Positions 1 to 6,334 are shown, counted from the first letter of the stretch. The stretch: DNA of 10,026 nt from an uncultured Atopobiaceae bacterium (GCA_900770865.1 CAAGLU010000387.1:1-10026); one strand, 5' to 3'. Notes: a model not told the origin generated them from the letters alone. Program-made: numbers and translations.

Positions 1-1812
1 GCCCCGCGCGTGACAGCCGCAGGCGAGCGGAACCCCGCGGCGGATGCTGCGGCCCCCGCTGCACCGGCTGTCGTTCCCGTGCCCAAGCCGCTCGAGCATG
101 ACGCCGCGACCGCCGCGCTCGAGGACGCCGCCAAGGCTGGAACTTGGCTCGGCTGTGCCGTCGAGGAGGACCCGTCCGCAGGCACGCTGTTCTCGCAGGG
201 CTACACGCTGTGGGTTTCCGTTGCCGACGACGTGCTTCTGCGCTTTGCCGGCGATGCGGCGAACGCCGCGCTGAGGCTGGCGTTTGCGGAGGGCCACGTG
301 GCGGCGGGCGACGTCAAGGCGCTCTTCCATCGCCTCTCGCCGGTAGACTCGTCGCTCCCCGAGACCATGGCAGCTGGAAGCGTTGTCCCAGACCACATCT
401 TCGATGTGGGTGTTGCCGCCTACCTGCTGGAATCCGACCGCTCCTCCTTTGAGGTGCGCGGCCTTGCCGAGCAGTTCCTCTCGTCTGCACTTCCGGAGGA
501 GGACGCGGCCCCCGCTGCCGCCGTCGAGGCTGTTGCCTCGCGCCTGTTGGTGCCGGTGCTTGCGCAGCGCCTCGCCAATGACGGTTCCGCGGACGTCATG
601 GACAAGATAGAGATGCCCCTCTTGCCGGTGCTTGCGCAGATGGAGCGCGTAGGACTCTCCGTTGACCCTGCGATTCTCGCGCGCCAGTCCGCCGAGCTGG
701 GCGCCGAGATAGACCAGATGGCCTCGGATATCCATGCCATGGCGGGGGAGGACTTCAACATCGATTCGCCGCAGCAGCTCTCACACATCCTCTTTGACGT
801 GCGCAAGCTGCCCACGTTTGGCATGAAGCGCACCAAGCGGGGCTTCTACTCGACCAACGCTAAGGTCCTCGCCGACCTCGCCCAGACCGACGAGCTGGTC
901 GCCAAGGTACTGGAGTACCGCGAGCGCGCCAAGATCAAGTCGACCTACCTCGACGCGCTGCCGGCGCTCATCAGGGGGGACCACCGCATTCACACCACGT
1001 TCAACCAGACAGTGGCGGCAACGGGGCGCCTGTCGAGCTCCGATCCCAACCTGCAGAACATTCCCACCCGCTCTGAGCTGGGGCATCGCGTACGCACCGC
1101 CTTCACGGTGCCCGAGGGCTCCGTCTTTCTCGCCTGCGACTACTCGCAGATCGAGCTGAGGCTGCTCGCGCACCTCTCCGGTGACGAGCACCTGATCGCG
1201 GCGTTCAACGAGGGTGCGGACTTCCACGCCGCAACCGCCGCGCGTGTCTTTGGCGTTCCCGTCGAAGAGGTCACGCCGCAGCTGCGCAGCCGCGCCAAGG
1301 CCGTTAACTTTGGCATCGTCTACGGGCAGCAGGCGTACGGCCTTGCCACCTCGCTCAAGATTCCGCGAGCCGAGGCGCAGCAGATGATCGACCGCTACTT
1401 CGAGGCGTATCCCGGCGTCCGCGCCTACCTCGACCAGTCCGTCGCCTTTGCGCACGAGCACGGCTATGCCATCACCATGTACGGCCGCAAGCGCCACATC
1501 CGTGAGTTCCAGCAGAGGAACAAGCAACTGGTGGCCTTTGGCGAGCGCACGGCGATGAACCATCCCATGCAGGGCACGGCGGCAGACATCATCAAGATTG
1601 CCATGGTTCGCGTTGAGAAGCGCCTGGCCGAGGAGGGCCTCAAGTCCAAGCTCGTACTGCAGATTCACGACGAGTTGGACCTCGAGGTGCCTGTTGACGA
1701 GATTGACGCAGCGTCCGCGCTGGTCAAGGAGACCATGGAGGGCGTGGCGCAGCTCAAGGTGCCGCTCATCGCTGAGGTCTCCTCCGGCGCCACGTGGGCC
1801 GACGCGAAATAA
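1..1812 (+). CDS. polA: DNA polymerase I, C-terminal part (5' end outside window)
   Basis: Template-directed DNA polymerase for gap filling and repair. The reading frame is open to the left edge (603 codons visible), so the N-terminal 5' nuclease domain and true start lie upstream; the GTG at position 10 is unlikely to be the start. Numbering residues from that GTG: a weakly conserved 3'-5' exonuclease-like domain spans about 40-200, then the polymerase domain to the end. The TGRLSS...LQNIPTR segment is at 338-354, motif A (DYSQIELR) starts at D377, the O-helix motif B has R426, K430, F434 and Y438, and motif C (QIHDE) is at 551-555. All catalytic polymerase residues are present. The exonuclease-like domain has no DxE signature, so proofreading is probably lost, as in many actinobacterial and Taq-type enzymes. 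The TAA stop at 1810-1812 is followed after 9 bases by rnhA, probably co-transcribed. Confidence 0.97.
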   Translation, partial: APRVTAAGERNPAADAAAPAAPAVVPVPKPLEHDAATAALEDAAKAGTWLGCAVEEDPSAGTLFSQGYTLWVSVADDVLLRFAGDAANAALRLAFAEGHVAAGDVKALFHRLSPVDSSLPETMAAGSVVPDHIFDVGVAAYLLESDRSSFEVRGLAEQFLSSALPEEDAAPAAAVEAVASRLLVPVLAQRLANDGSADVMDKIEMPLLPVLAQMERVGLSVDPAILARQSAELGAEIDQMASDIHAMAGEDFNIDSPQQLSHILFDVRKLPTFGMKRTKRGFYSTNAKVLADLAQTDELVAKVLEYRERAKIKSTYLDALPALIRGDHRIHTTFNQTVAATGRLSSSDPNLQNIPTRSELGHRVRTAFTVPEGSVFLACDYSQIELRLLAHLSGDEHLIAAFNEGADFHAATAARVFGVPVEEVTPQLRSRAKAVNFGIVYGQQAYGLATSLKIPRAEAQQMIDRYFEAYPGVRAYLDQSVAFAHEHGYAITMYGRKRHIREFQQRNKQLVAFGERTAMNHPMQGTAADIIKIAMVRVEKRLAEEGLKSKLVLQIHDELDLEVPVDEIDAASALVKETMEGVAQLKVPLIAEVSSGATWADAK

Positions 1813-1821
1813 GGGGGTAGC

Positions 1822-2328
1822 GTGGTACAGAGACAGACGCGGATGCGCGTGGTGGCATACTCTGACGGCTCTTCCAGGGGAAATCCCGGCCCGGGCGGCT
1901 TTGGTACCGTGCTTCTCTACACCGATCCTGCAGGTCAGACGCACAAGCGCGAGCTCTCACAGGGGTATCGGCGCACGACGAACAACCGCATGGAGCTCAT
2001 GGGGGCAATCGCCGCGCTGGAGGCGCTCACCAGGCCGTGCAGCGTTGAGCTGCACTCCGACTCACAGTACGTGGTGAAGGCCTTCAACGATCACTGGATC
2101 GACGGGTGGATTCGGCGCGGTTGGAAGACCTCGCAGAAGCAGCCGGTGAAGAACGTCGACCTGTGGAACCGGCTGCTTGCGGCCATGGCGCCGCACGACG
2201 TGAGCTTTGTGTGGGTGAAGGGGCACGCGGGCCACGATCTCAACGAGCGCTGCGACGAGCTTGCCACCACGGCGGCGGACGGGAATGCACTTATAGACGA
2301 CGAGGGTTTCTCCGACGCGGACGTATAG
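1822..2328 (+). CDS. rnhA: Ribonuclease HI
   Basis: Cuts the RNA strand of RNA-DNA hybrids, such as R-loops and Okazaki primers, in the cytoplasm; this complements the neighbouring PolA in primer replacement. The protein is 168 aa, close to the usual 150-160 plus a short acidic tail. The four metal-binding carboxylates are visible as D15 (SDGSSRGNPGPGG), E58 (TTNNRMEL), D80 (HSDSQYV) and D145 (ERCDELA), and the catalytic-loop histidine is H135 (KGHAGH). The basic handle region (RRGWKTSQKQPVKN, about 98-111) of the long bacterial RNase HI form is present. I chose the GTG at 1822 because the purine run AGGGGG at 1811-1816 sits 5 bases upstream, overlapping the polA stop and suggesting translational coupling. 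The in-frame ATG at 1843 is an alternative that removes only seven residues. Confidence 0.96.
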   Translation: MVQRQTRMRVVAYSDGSSRGNPGPGGFGTVLLYTDPAGQTHKRELSQGYRRTTNNRMELMGAIAALEALTRPCSVELHSDSQYVVKAFNDHWIDGWIRRGWKTSQKQPVKNVDLWNRLLAAMAPHDVSFVWVKGHAGHDLNERCDELATTAADGNALIDDEGFSDADV

Positions 2329-2330
2329 AG

Positions 2331-2358
2331 GCAGGGGGTCGCGCCGTGCGACCTCTGC
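2331..2358 (+). terminator. Probable terminator hairpin after rnhA
   Basis: Three bases after the rnhA stop lies a strong stem: GCAG, a bulged G, a G-U pair and GGTCGC on the left (2331-2342), matched by GCGACC, T and CTGC on the right (2348-2358), with a 5-base loop. No T-run follows, so it would be a non-canonical or Rho-assisted terminator. It separates the polA-rnhA transcript from the promoter of the next gene. Confidence 0.55.
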
Positions 2359-2388
2359 AGGGGTGTCCGTCGTGCCCGTCCTTCTCAG

Positions 2389-2397
2389 TGGTATAGT
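2389..2397 (+). promoter_or_regulatory. Extended -10 promoter for the HMA-domain gene
   Basis: TG-N-TATAGT at 2389-2397 is a near-consensus extended -10 element. No good -35 is visible 17 bases upstream, which is usual for extended -10 promoters. Transcription would start near 2404, giving a leader of about 68 bases before the GTG start at 2472. Confidence 0.5.
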
Positions 2398-2413
2398 TGG
2401 CCTTGGCTAACTA
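2394..2413. promoter_or_regulatory. Inverted repeat, candidate DtxR/IdeR-type operator
   Basis: TAGTTGGCC and GGCTAACTA face each other across a 2-base spacer, with 8 of 9 positions pairing. The site overlaps the -10 hexamer and the expected transcription start, so a bound protein would block the promoter. The right half-site resembles the GGCTAACCTAA half of DtxR/IdeR iron boxes. That likeness, plus the metal-binding domain of the downstream product, is the basis for the regulator guess; the regulator itself is not in the window. Confidence 0.4.
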
Positions 2414-2471
2414 ATGATCGCGTAGACGTATGCTCCAGCGACAGTACGGCTGCGCCAAGAGGAGGCACCCC

Positions 2472-2855
2472 GTGAAGCCAATCGACATCATTCTCATCCT
2501 CGTCGTCGTTGTGATTCTCGTCATTGCCATCCGCCGCTTTGTTGGTACGGCAACGGGCACGCGCGACTGCTGCAGCGGCGCCAAAAAGTCTTCGGGCAAG
2601 CAGTTTCGCGTCCGCACGATTGACGACAAGGACGAGAGCCACTATCCCTACCAGGCGGACCTCGAGATTGGCGGCATGAGCTGCGAGCATTGCGTGGAGA
2701 ACGTCACCCGCGCGCTCGATTCCGTCGACGGCACCTGGGCCACGGTCTCGCTTGCCGGTGGCCGCGCGCACGTGCGCTCAAAGTCTCCCATCGACGAGAA
2801 CGCGTACCGCAAGGTCGTCGAGGAGGCTGGCTATCGCCTGGTGGGGCTTGAATGA
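2472..2855 (+). CDS. Membrane-anchored heavy-metal-associated (HMA) domain protein
   Basis: Small protein of 127 aa, probably a membrane-tethered metal-binding protein. Residues 4-20 form one hydrophobic helix (IDIILILVVVVILVIAI), followed by RR and then a Cys-Cys pair (C33, C34) in a DCCSG context. A basic linker leads to an HMA domain at about 62-127 with the copper-chaperone motif GMSCEHC (C71, C74). The N-terminal helix plus Cys cluster resembles the FeoB-associated Cys-rich membrane protein family (recalled as Pfam PF12669); a chaperone for Cu(I), Zn or Fe is inferred. I chose the GTG at 2472 because AGGAGG at 2460-2465 lies 6 bases upstream; the in-frame ATG at 2430 has no such site. 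The TGA stop is the first codon-sized part of the downstream palindrome. No transporter gene adjoins it, so the metal is unknown. Confidence 0.85.
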   Translation: MKPIDIILILVVVVILVIAIRRFVGTATGTRDCCSGAKKSSGKQFRVRTIDDKDESHYPYQADLEIGGMSCEHCVENVTRALDSVDGTWATVSLAGGRAHVRSKSPIDENAYRKVVEEAGYRLVGLE

Positions 2856-2882
2856 GACAAAGGGACTGTCCCTTTGTCTCAT
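2852..2882. repeat. 31-bp palindromic repeat, copy 1
   Basis: A perfect inverted repeat with 15-base arms (ATGAGACAAAGGGAC and its complement) around a single central T. It fills the gap between two convergent genes: its left TGA (2853-2855) ends the HMA gene and its right TCA (2879-2881) is the TGA stop of the minus-strand gene. In RNA it would form a long hairpin from either strand, so it may act as a two-way terminator or transcript stabiliser, although no T-run follows. A second copy is at 8607-8637. Confidence 0.93.
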
Positions 2883-4186
2883 GAGCAAACGGTTTTGCCA
2901 ATCATGATGTTTAGGATTTCGACGTCGGTGGGGTGCATGCCAACGCGGCCCACGTAGCCCATAGAGCGGATGGTCTCCTCGGCCGTCTCGCCGATAAGCC
3001 CCTCGCCAGGTCTAAAGTCCACGTTTGCCAGCGCCATGTCGCAGCCGAGAATCGCCGCGTCCACCGCTGCCGCAATCTTTGCCGCGCAGCTTGGCTTGGC
3101 GCCGTCGCACACGATGCCGCCCACGTTTGCCAGCGTGTTCGCAATGGTCGCCTGATACTGCCCAAAGGAGCCCCCGCGCAGATAGCACACGGCCGCCCCG
3201 GCTCCGGTCGCCGCAGTCACCGCACCGCAGAACGCCGAGAGCTCGCCAATGAAGCGCTTGGCGTGGATGGCCGTGAGGTCCGAGAGCGCCACCGCGCGCA
3301 GCATCTCGTCGTGGGGAACGCGCAGGTACCTGGCGTACTCCGCAACCGGCAGCGAGCAGGTGATGCCCTGGTTGCCACTTCCGCAGTTGATGACCACGGG
3401 CATGGCGCAGCCGCTCATGCGCGCGTCGGAGCCGGCCGCGGCAGCAGCCCGCGCGCGGCACGAGATGTCATCGGGCCTTGTGAGCAGCAGCGTTTTGCCA
3501 ATGCGCGCGCCCCAGTCGCCCGAGAGCCCCTCGTCAGAAATGGCGGCGTTGAGCTCCACCTGGCGCTCGACCATCTCGCGAATGTCCTCGACGTCGACCT
3601 CGTGCGCAAACTCCCAGATTCCCTCTAGCGAGAGGGACGAGAGGCCCGGCTCCTCCGGCTCGCCGTCGGCGTCGCAGGTGTCCTGCTCGTTTGCCGTGAC
3701 GCCATCGACGCTGACGGTAACCCCGTCGCGCGAGAGCTCGACCACGTTGGTGTGGCGGCCCGCCACGCAGGCCACGCCGGTGTGGCCTTGACCCGTGGCG
3801 ACCGCGCGCACGTAGAGGTTGGGCACGCCCTCGGCGAGAGAGACCGAGCAGAACCCCGCCGAGACAAGCTCGCGCGTGCGCTGACGGTCCTTCTCGCCCA
3901 CGCCCTCAAGCACCTCGAGCGCTCGCGTGGCGTCGCCGCCAACGGCACCCAGCGTTGCTGCGGCCTCTATGCCGCGCTGGTCACCGGAGTTGGGTACCGT
4001 CACGCTCTTTACGTTCTTGATGATGTTGCCGCTGCAGGAGACCTCGAGGTGCTCCGGCACGGCACCCAGCGCGTCGCGCGCGAGGGCGGCCACGTAGGCC
4101 ACGGCGATGGGCTCGGTGCAGCCAAGGGCGCAGACAAGCTCACGCCTCAGGATGTCGAGATAGGTGTCGTAGGTGCTGCGATCCAT
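2879..4186 (-). CDS. cyuA: L-cysteine desulfidase / serine dehydratase alpha-like Fe-S enzyme (CyuA/UPF0597 family)
   Basis: Predicted cytoplasmic [4Fe-4S] enzyme that splits L-cysteine into pyruvate, ammonia and sulfide. The family is related to the alpha subunit of iron-sulfur L-serine dehydratase, so serine activity is possible. The 435-aa protein is a normal family length. Family landmarks are ALGCTEP (C23), CSGNIIKNVKSVTVPNSG (51-68), NCGSGNQGI (267-275), FCGAVTAATGAG (C320) and GGIVCDGAKPSCA (C360, C367). From memory, the archaeal enzyme MJ1025 uses Cys25, Cys282 and Cys322 for its cluster; C23, C320 and C360 here have the matching 40-residue spacing. The ATG at 4186 has TGGAGG four bases upstream (4191-4196 on the complement). 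It lies 57 bases after the HAD gene on the same strand, probably in one transcript. The stop lies in palindrome copy 1. No cysteine transporter or CyuR-type regulator is adjacent. Confidence 0.88.
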   Translation of the reverse strand: MDRSTYDTYLDILRRELVCALGCTEPIAVAYVAALARDALGAVPEHLEVSCSGNIIKNVKSVTVPNSGDQRGIEAAATLGAVGGDATRALEVLEGVGEKDRQRTRELVSAGFCSVSLAEGVPNLYVRAVATGQGHTGVACVAGRHTNVVELSRDGVTVSVDGVTANEQDTCDADGEPEEPGLSSLSLEGIWEFAHEVDVEDIREMVERQVELNAAISDEGLSGDWGARIGKTLLLTRPDDISCRARAAAAAGSDARMSGCAMPVVINCGSGNQGITCSLPVAEYARYLRVPHDEMLRAVALSDLTAIHAKRFIGELSAFCGAVTAATGAGAAVCYLRGGSFGQYQATIANTLANVGGIVCDGAKPSCAAKIAAAVDAAILGCDMALANVDFRPGEGLIGETAEETIRSMGYVGRVGMHPTDVEILNIMIGKTVCS

Positions 4187-4190
4187 GGGC

Positions 4191-4232
4191 CCTCCAGCCG
4201 TTGTCGTGCGCGGCTCTGCGCGCGGTTGGAGG
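4191..4232 (-). promoter_or_regulatory. Intercistronic hairpin hiding the cyuA ribosome-binding site
   Basis: In the minus-strand transcript, CCUCCAACCG (complement of 4223-4232) can pair with CGGCUGGAGG (complement of 4191-4200) at 9 of 10 positions. An inner GCGCG/CGCGC stem lies at 4208-4212 and 4219-4223. The right arm contains the cyuA Shine-Dalgarno. The left arm begins 11 bases past the HAD stop, so a ribosome finishing HAD could open the structure and couple translation of cyuA to it. Confidence 0.5.
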
Positions 4233-4243
4233 AAACGGTAGCG

Positions 4244-5005
4244 CTAGAGTGAGGCGATGTCACGCCTGTTGGTCTCCTCGCCGTCAAACCTCCGGATGAT
4301 GTTGGGAAGCTCGCGGGCAAGGCGAGACATGGGCCCGTGCCACACGGCGCGGCGCGGCCAGGCGTGGCCAACGTAGATGGTGCGCAGCCCGCAGTCGGGG
4401 CGGGCGAAGTCGCGGCGCGAGTCGTTGCCAACCATGAGGCACTCGTCGCACGTGAGGCCAAGCGCGTTCACAAATTCCTGGTAGAAGCGGGCGTTTGGCT
4501 TGAGCCTGTAGGCGTTGTCCCAGTTTGAGACCAGCACGAAGTCCTCGGGCGAGAGGCCCGCCCAGCCCATGCGCGCCTCGACGCAGGCTTCCGAGAAGGC
4601 CGGGTTTGTCGCCAGTGCGCAGGTGAGGCCAAGCTCGTGTACCACGTCAACTGCCTGTCGTCCGCCGCGCTGGGGGCGCGCCGCAACTATGCTGCCACGC
4701 AGGGTGGGAACAATCTCTCGGTCGTAGTAGTTGACGGCGTCTGCGATCACCGGGTCATCCAGGGGGATGCCGGTGAGCGCGTGGAACTCGCAATCGAAGA
4801 GTTGGTGGTTGGTGAGGTCATCAGAACGGTCGCGGTCCTCCATGGCGAGGTAGCTTCTCGTGAAGGGGACGCCCATGAGGGGCGCCGGAATGCGCGCAAT
4901 GTCGCCGAGAAGCCCGGAGAGGCCTGCGACGTAGCGCGTCATGAACGCGGTGAAGTTGATGTCGAGCAGGGTGTCGTCGAGGTCGAAGAGAACCGCCTTG
5001 ATCAT
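4244..5005 (-). CDS. HAD-superfamily hydrolase (predicted phosphatase)
   Basis: Predicted cytoplasmic Mg-dependent phosphohydrolase of 253 aa with an unknown substrate. The four HAD motifs are in order: motif I FDLDDTLLD (nucleophile D8, acid/base D10), motif II at T133 (LATNPAF), motif III K169 (RLKPNARFY) and motif IV GNDSRRDF (D195). Residues about 15-100 between motif I and the core form a helical C1-type cap, placing it in subfamily I. I chose the ATG at 5003-5005 because it starts directly at the motif I strand (MIKAVLFDLDDT) and a G-rich run lies about 8 bases upstream. The open frame reaches further upstream, but that part shows no family similarity. It precedes cyuA, probably co-transcribed. 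I see no convincing minus-strand promoter in 5006-5304. Confidence 0.9.
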   Translation of the reverse strand: MIKAVLFDLDDTLLDINFTAFMTRYVAGLSGLLGDIARIPAPLMGVPFTRSYLAMEDRDRSDDLTNHQLFDCEFHALTGIPLDDPVIADAVNYYDREIVPTLRGSIVAARPQRGGRQAVDVVHELGLTCALATNPAFSEACVEARMGWAGLSPEDFVLVSNWDNAYRLKPNARFYQEFVNALGLTCDECLMVGNDSRRDFARPDCGLRTIYVGHAWPRRAVWHGPMSRLARELPNIIRRFDGEETNRRDIASL

Positions 5006-5161
5006 GCCATCAACCCCCCCGTTCGCGCTCGGATCTTTTTCTGTTTGCACTAATACCCCAATGTGACCCTGCAGAACCCCGGGGCCCGTTGCAAGGCTGT
5101 GAGCGAGAACTCCAAGGTCAAGGATGACGTGGGATAACACCGTCCACACCCTAATTAGAAC

Positions 5162-5187
5162 GTTTATCGCAGCTTCTCCTGTTTATC
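5162..5187. repeat. Short direct repeat in the divergent control region
   Basis: GTTTATC occurs at 5162-5168 and again at 5181-5187, 19 bases apart (about two helical turns), in the AT-rich part of the 299-base region between the divergent HAD and repressor genes. It could be a tandem protein site upstream of the repressor promoter or near an unseen minus-strand promoter. Seven-base repeats can arise by chance, so support is weak. Confidence 0.25.
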
Positions 5188-5202
5188 TCCTGGAAACCTA
5201 TA

Positions 5203-5221
5203 TATTTTCACCATGAAAATA
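5203..5221. promoter_or_regulatory. 19-bp palindromic operator candidate
   Basis: TATTTTCA and TGAAAATA are perfect inverted arms of 8 bases around CCA. The site is AT-rich in a GC-rich genome and covers the -35 hexamer and part of the spacer of the promoter at 5207-5235. Size and composition match the AT-rich palindromes bound by NagC/Mlc-type ROK repressors. The obvious candidate to bind it is the ROK-like repressor encoded just downstream, giving negative autoregulation of the repressor-PTS operon. Confidence 0.6.
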
Positions 5222-5235
5222 AGTGTTGCTATAAC
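5207..5235 (+). promoter_or_regulatory. Promoter of the repressor-PTS operon
   Basis: -35 TTCACC (5207-5212), a 17-base spacer and -10 TATAAC (5230-5235), with the extended -10 dinucleotide TG at 5227-5228. Transcription would start near 5242, leaving a leader of about 63 bases before the ATG at 5305. The palindrome at 5203-5221 covers the -35. An alternative -10, TATATT at 5201-5206, lacks a good -35. Confidence 0.55.
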
Positions 5236-5304
5236 TGGGCACAGCAGGGGCCCGCGGGTCTTGGTTATGTTCCGGCACGGCGACGTGGCTCTGGAGGTGG
5301 ATGT

Positions 5305-6255
5305 ATGGCTGGCGGCACTGAGTACATCGCGGATGCCAACCGAGCTCGCATCATGCGCGCCCTCGTCGATCACGGACCTCTCTCACGCGTGGAGATTGCG
5401 CAGGTAAGCGGCCTGTCTCCGGCAACCGTGACCCGCAACGTGGCCTACCTCATGACAGTGGGCATGCTCGCCGAGGACACCAGTCGGGTGCGCACGGAGG
5501 GCAGGAGTCGCATCCCTGTCATCGTGAACCCCTCCTACGGGCGCATCGCCATCGTGAGCCTCACGTACCGCGGCGCCACCCTCTGCCAGTACGACATGGC
5601 GCTCGAGCCCTGCGCGGAGCCCGTTCAGCTTGGAGGGGACTTCGTCCCGGCGGACCTCCCACGCGTGGTCGAGGCGCACCTGTCGCGTGCGGACGTGGGT
5701 TTCGACAAGACCCTCCGCGCGGTGGGCATCCTCCACTGCGACGAGGCCTGGGATGGCGTCTCCGGCCTCGCGGACGCAATCTCTCGCCGCCTGGGCGTCC
5801 CGGCCTACGAGCAGCGCGCCGAGGACTGCGCCGAGTACAAGATTCTCCACGACGAGTCGGAGGAGGCGAGCGCCAACCACCTTCTCGTGAGCCTCGGCTC
5901 TGAGGTCCTGGTGGGCATCGCCCAGGGCGGCAAGCGCATGCCGCTGCGCAACGGTTCGTATGCCGAGATAAGCCGTCCGCTCGCCAACAGCGGCGAGCCG
6001 GAGGGCAAGATTGTAGACCGCCTGGTCGACATCCTCTCGATTCTCACCTCGCTCTTTACCGTCGACGCCATCTTCATGATGGGGTCCGGCGAGGAGGCGC
6101 TGCTTGCCGGAGTGCCCGTCGACCTGGGGGACGTCGCCCAGGCGGGAAACGTCTCCGGAGAGCTCCCCAGGGTCGTGGTCGTGAGCCAGACCTCGCGGGA
6201 GATGTCACGCATCATGACCGCGCAGGTGAGAGGCATGCTCCTGTGCGCCGGATGA
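5305..6255 (+). CDS. NagC/Mlc-like ROK-family transcriptional repressor with degenerate kinase domain
   Basis: Predicted DNA-binding regulator of the downstream PTS operon, 316 aa. Residues about 8-58 form a winged helix-turn-helix of the NagC/XylR type (ANRARIMRALVDHGPLSRVEIAQVSGLSPATVTR, with the recognition helix near 38-49), followed by a basic wing (about 58-70). The remainder follows a ROK fold loosely: strands near 80-100, a segment near 164-182 like the ROK sugar-site region, LLVSLGSEVLVGIAQGG (193-209) where the second phosphate loop would be, and NGSYAEISRPL (216-226) like the NG..GEIGH segment. The DxGxT ATP loop and the CxCGxxGC zinc motif are absent, so it is probably not a kinase. 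It is shorter than the usual 370-400 aa. GGAGG at 5293-5297 supports the ATG at 5305. It is the first gene of its operon. Confidence 0.8.
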   Translation: MAGGTEYIADANRARIMRALVDHGPLSRVEIAQVSGLSPATVTRNVAYLMTVGMLAEDTSRVRTEGRSRIPVIVNPSYGRIAIVSLTYRGATLCQYDMALEPCAEPVQLGGDFVPADLPRVVEAHLSRADVGFDKTLRAVGILHCDEAWDGVSGLADAISRRLGVPAYEQRAEDCAEYKILHDESEEASANHLLVSLGSEVLVGIAQGGKRMPLRNGSYAEISRPLANSGEPEGKIVDRLVDILSILTSLFTVDAIFMMGSGEEALLAGVPVDLGDVAQAGNVSGELPRVVVVSQTSREMSRIMTAQVRGMLLCAG

Positions 6256-6256
6256 G

Positions 6257-6316
6257 CCGGCTCGCGCCGGTTGTGGAGCCGTGGCCAACCCACGGCAGGA
6301 CGCGCCGAAAGGCGCG
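6257..6316 (+). promoter_or_regulatory. Three tandem hairpins between repressor and IIB
   Basis: The 79 bases between the repressor stop and the IIB start hold three successive hairpins: CCGGC/GCCGG with a 4-base loop (6257-6270), GCCGTGG/CCACGGC with a 5-base loop (6278-6296), and CGCGCC/GGCGCG closed by a GAAA tetraloop (6301-6316). The last ends just before the IIB Shine-Dalgarno. No T-run follows, so mRNA processing or 3'-5' decay protection fits better than termination. This could set low repressor and high PTS levels from one transcript. Confidence 0.55.
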
Positions 6317-6334
6317 CGAAGGGAAGGGATACGT

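Noticed and set aside
781..1944. 387-codon open frame on the minus strand across polA and rnhA
   Set aside because: It mirrors the codon bias of a confidently identified polymerase; the translation is low-complexity Arg/Leu/Val/Asp with no domain and no ribosome-binding site.
2430..2471. ATG start for the HMA protein 14 codons upstream
   Set aside because: No ribosome-binding site, while the GTG at 2472 has AGGAGG at ideal spacing and places the membrane helix at the N terminus.
2933..3628. 231-codon plus-strand frame inside cyuA
   Set aside because: cyuA on the other strand has all family motifs; this frame has none and lacks a ribosome-binding site.
5006..5149. N-terminal extension of the HAD protein to 301 aa
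   Set aside because: The extra 48 residues precede motif I, have no HAD similarity and overlap the control region; the ATG at 5005 has a G-rich site upstream.
5213..5407. Small frame beginning at the ATG inside the operator
   Set aside because: The ATG is part of the palindrome, lies upstream of the predicted transcription start and has no ribosome-binding site; the frame overlaps the repressor start out of phase.
6281..6334. GTG start for IIB 18 codons upstream
   Set aside because: The added residues are not part of the IIB family and the GTG lies in a hairpin stem; the ATG at 6335 has a better ribosome-binding site.
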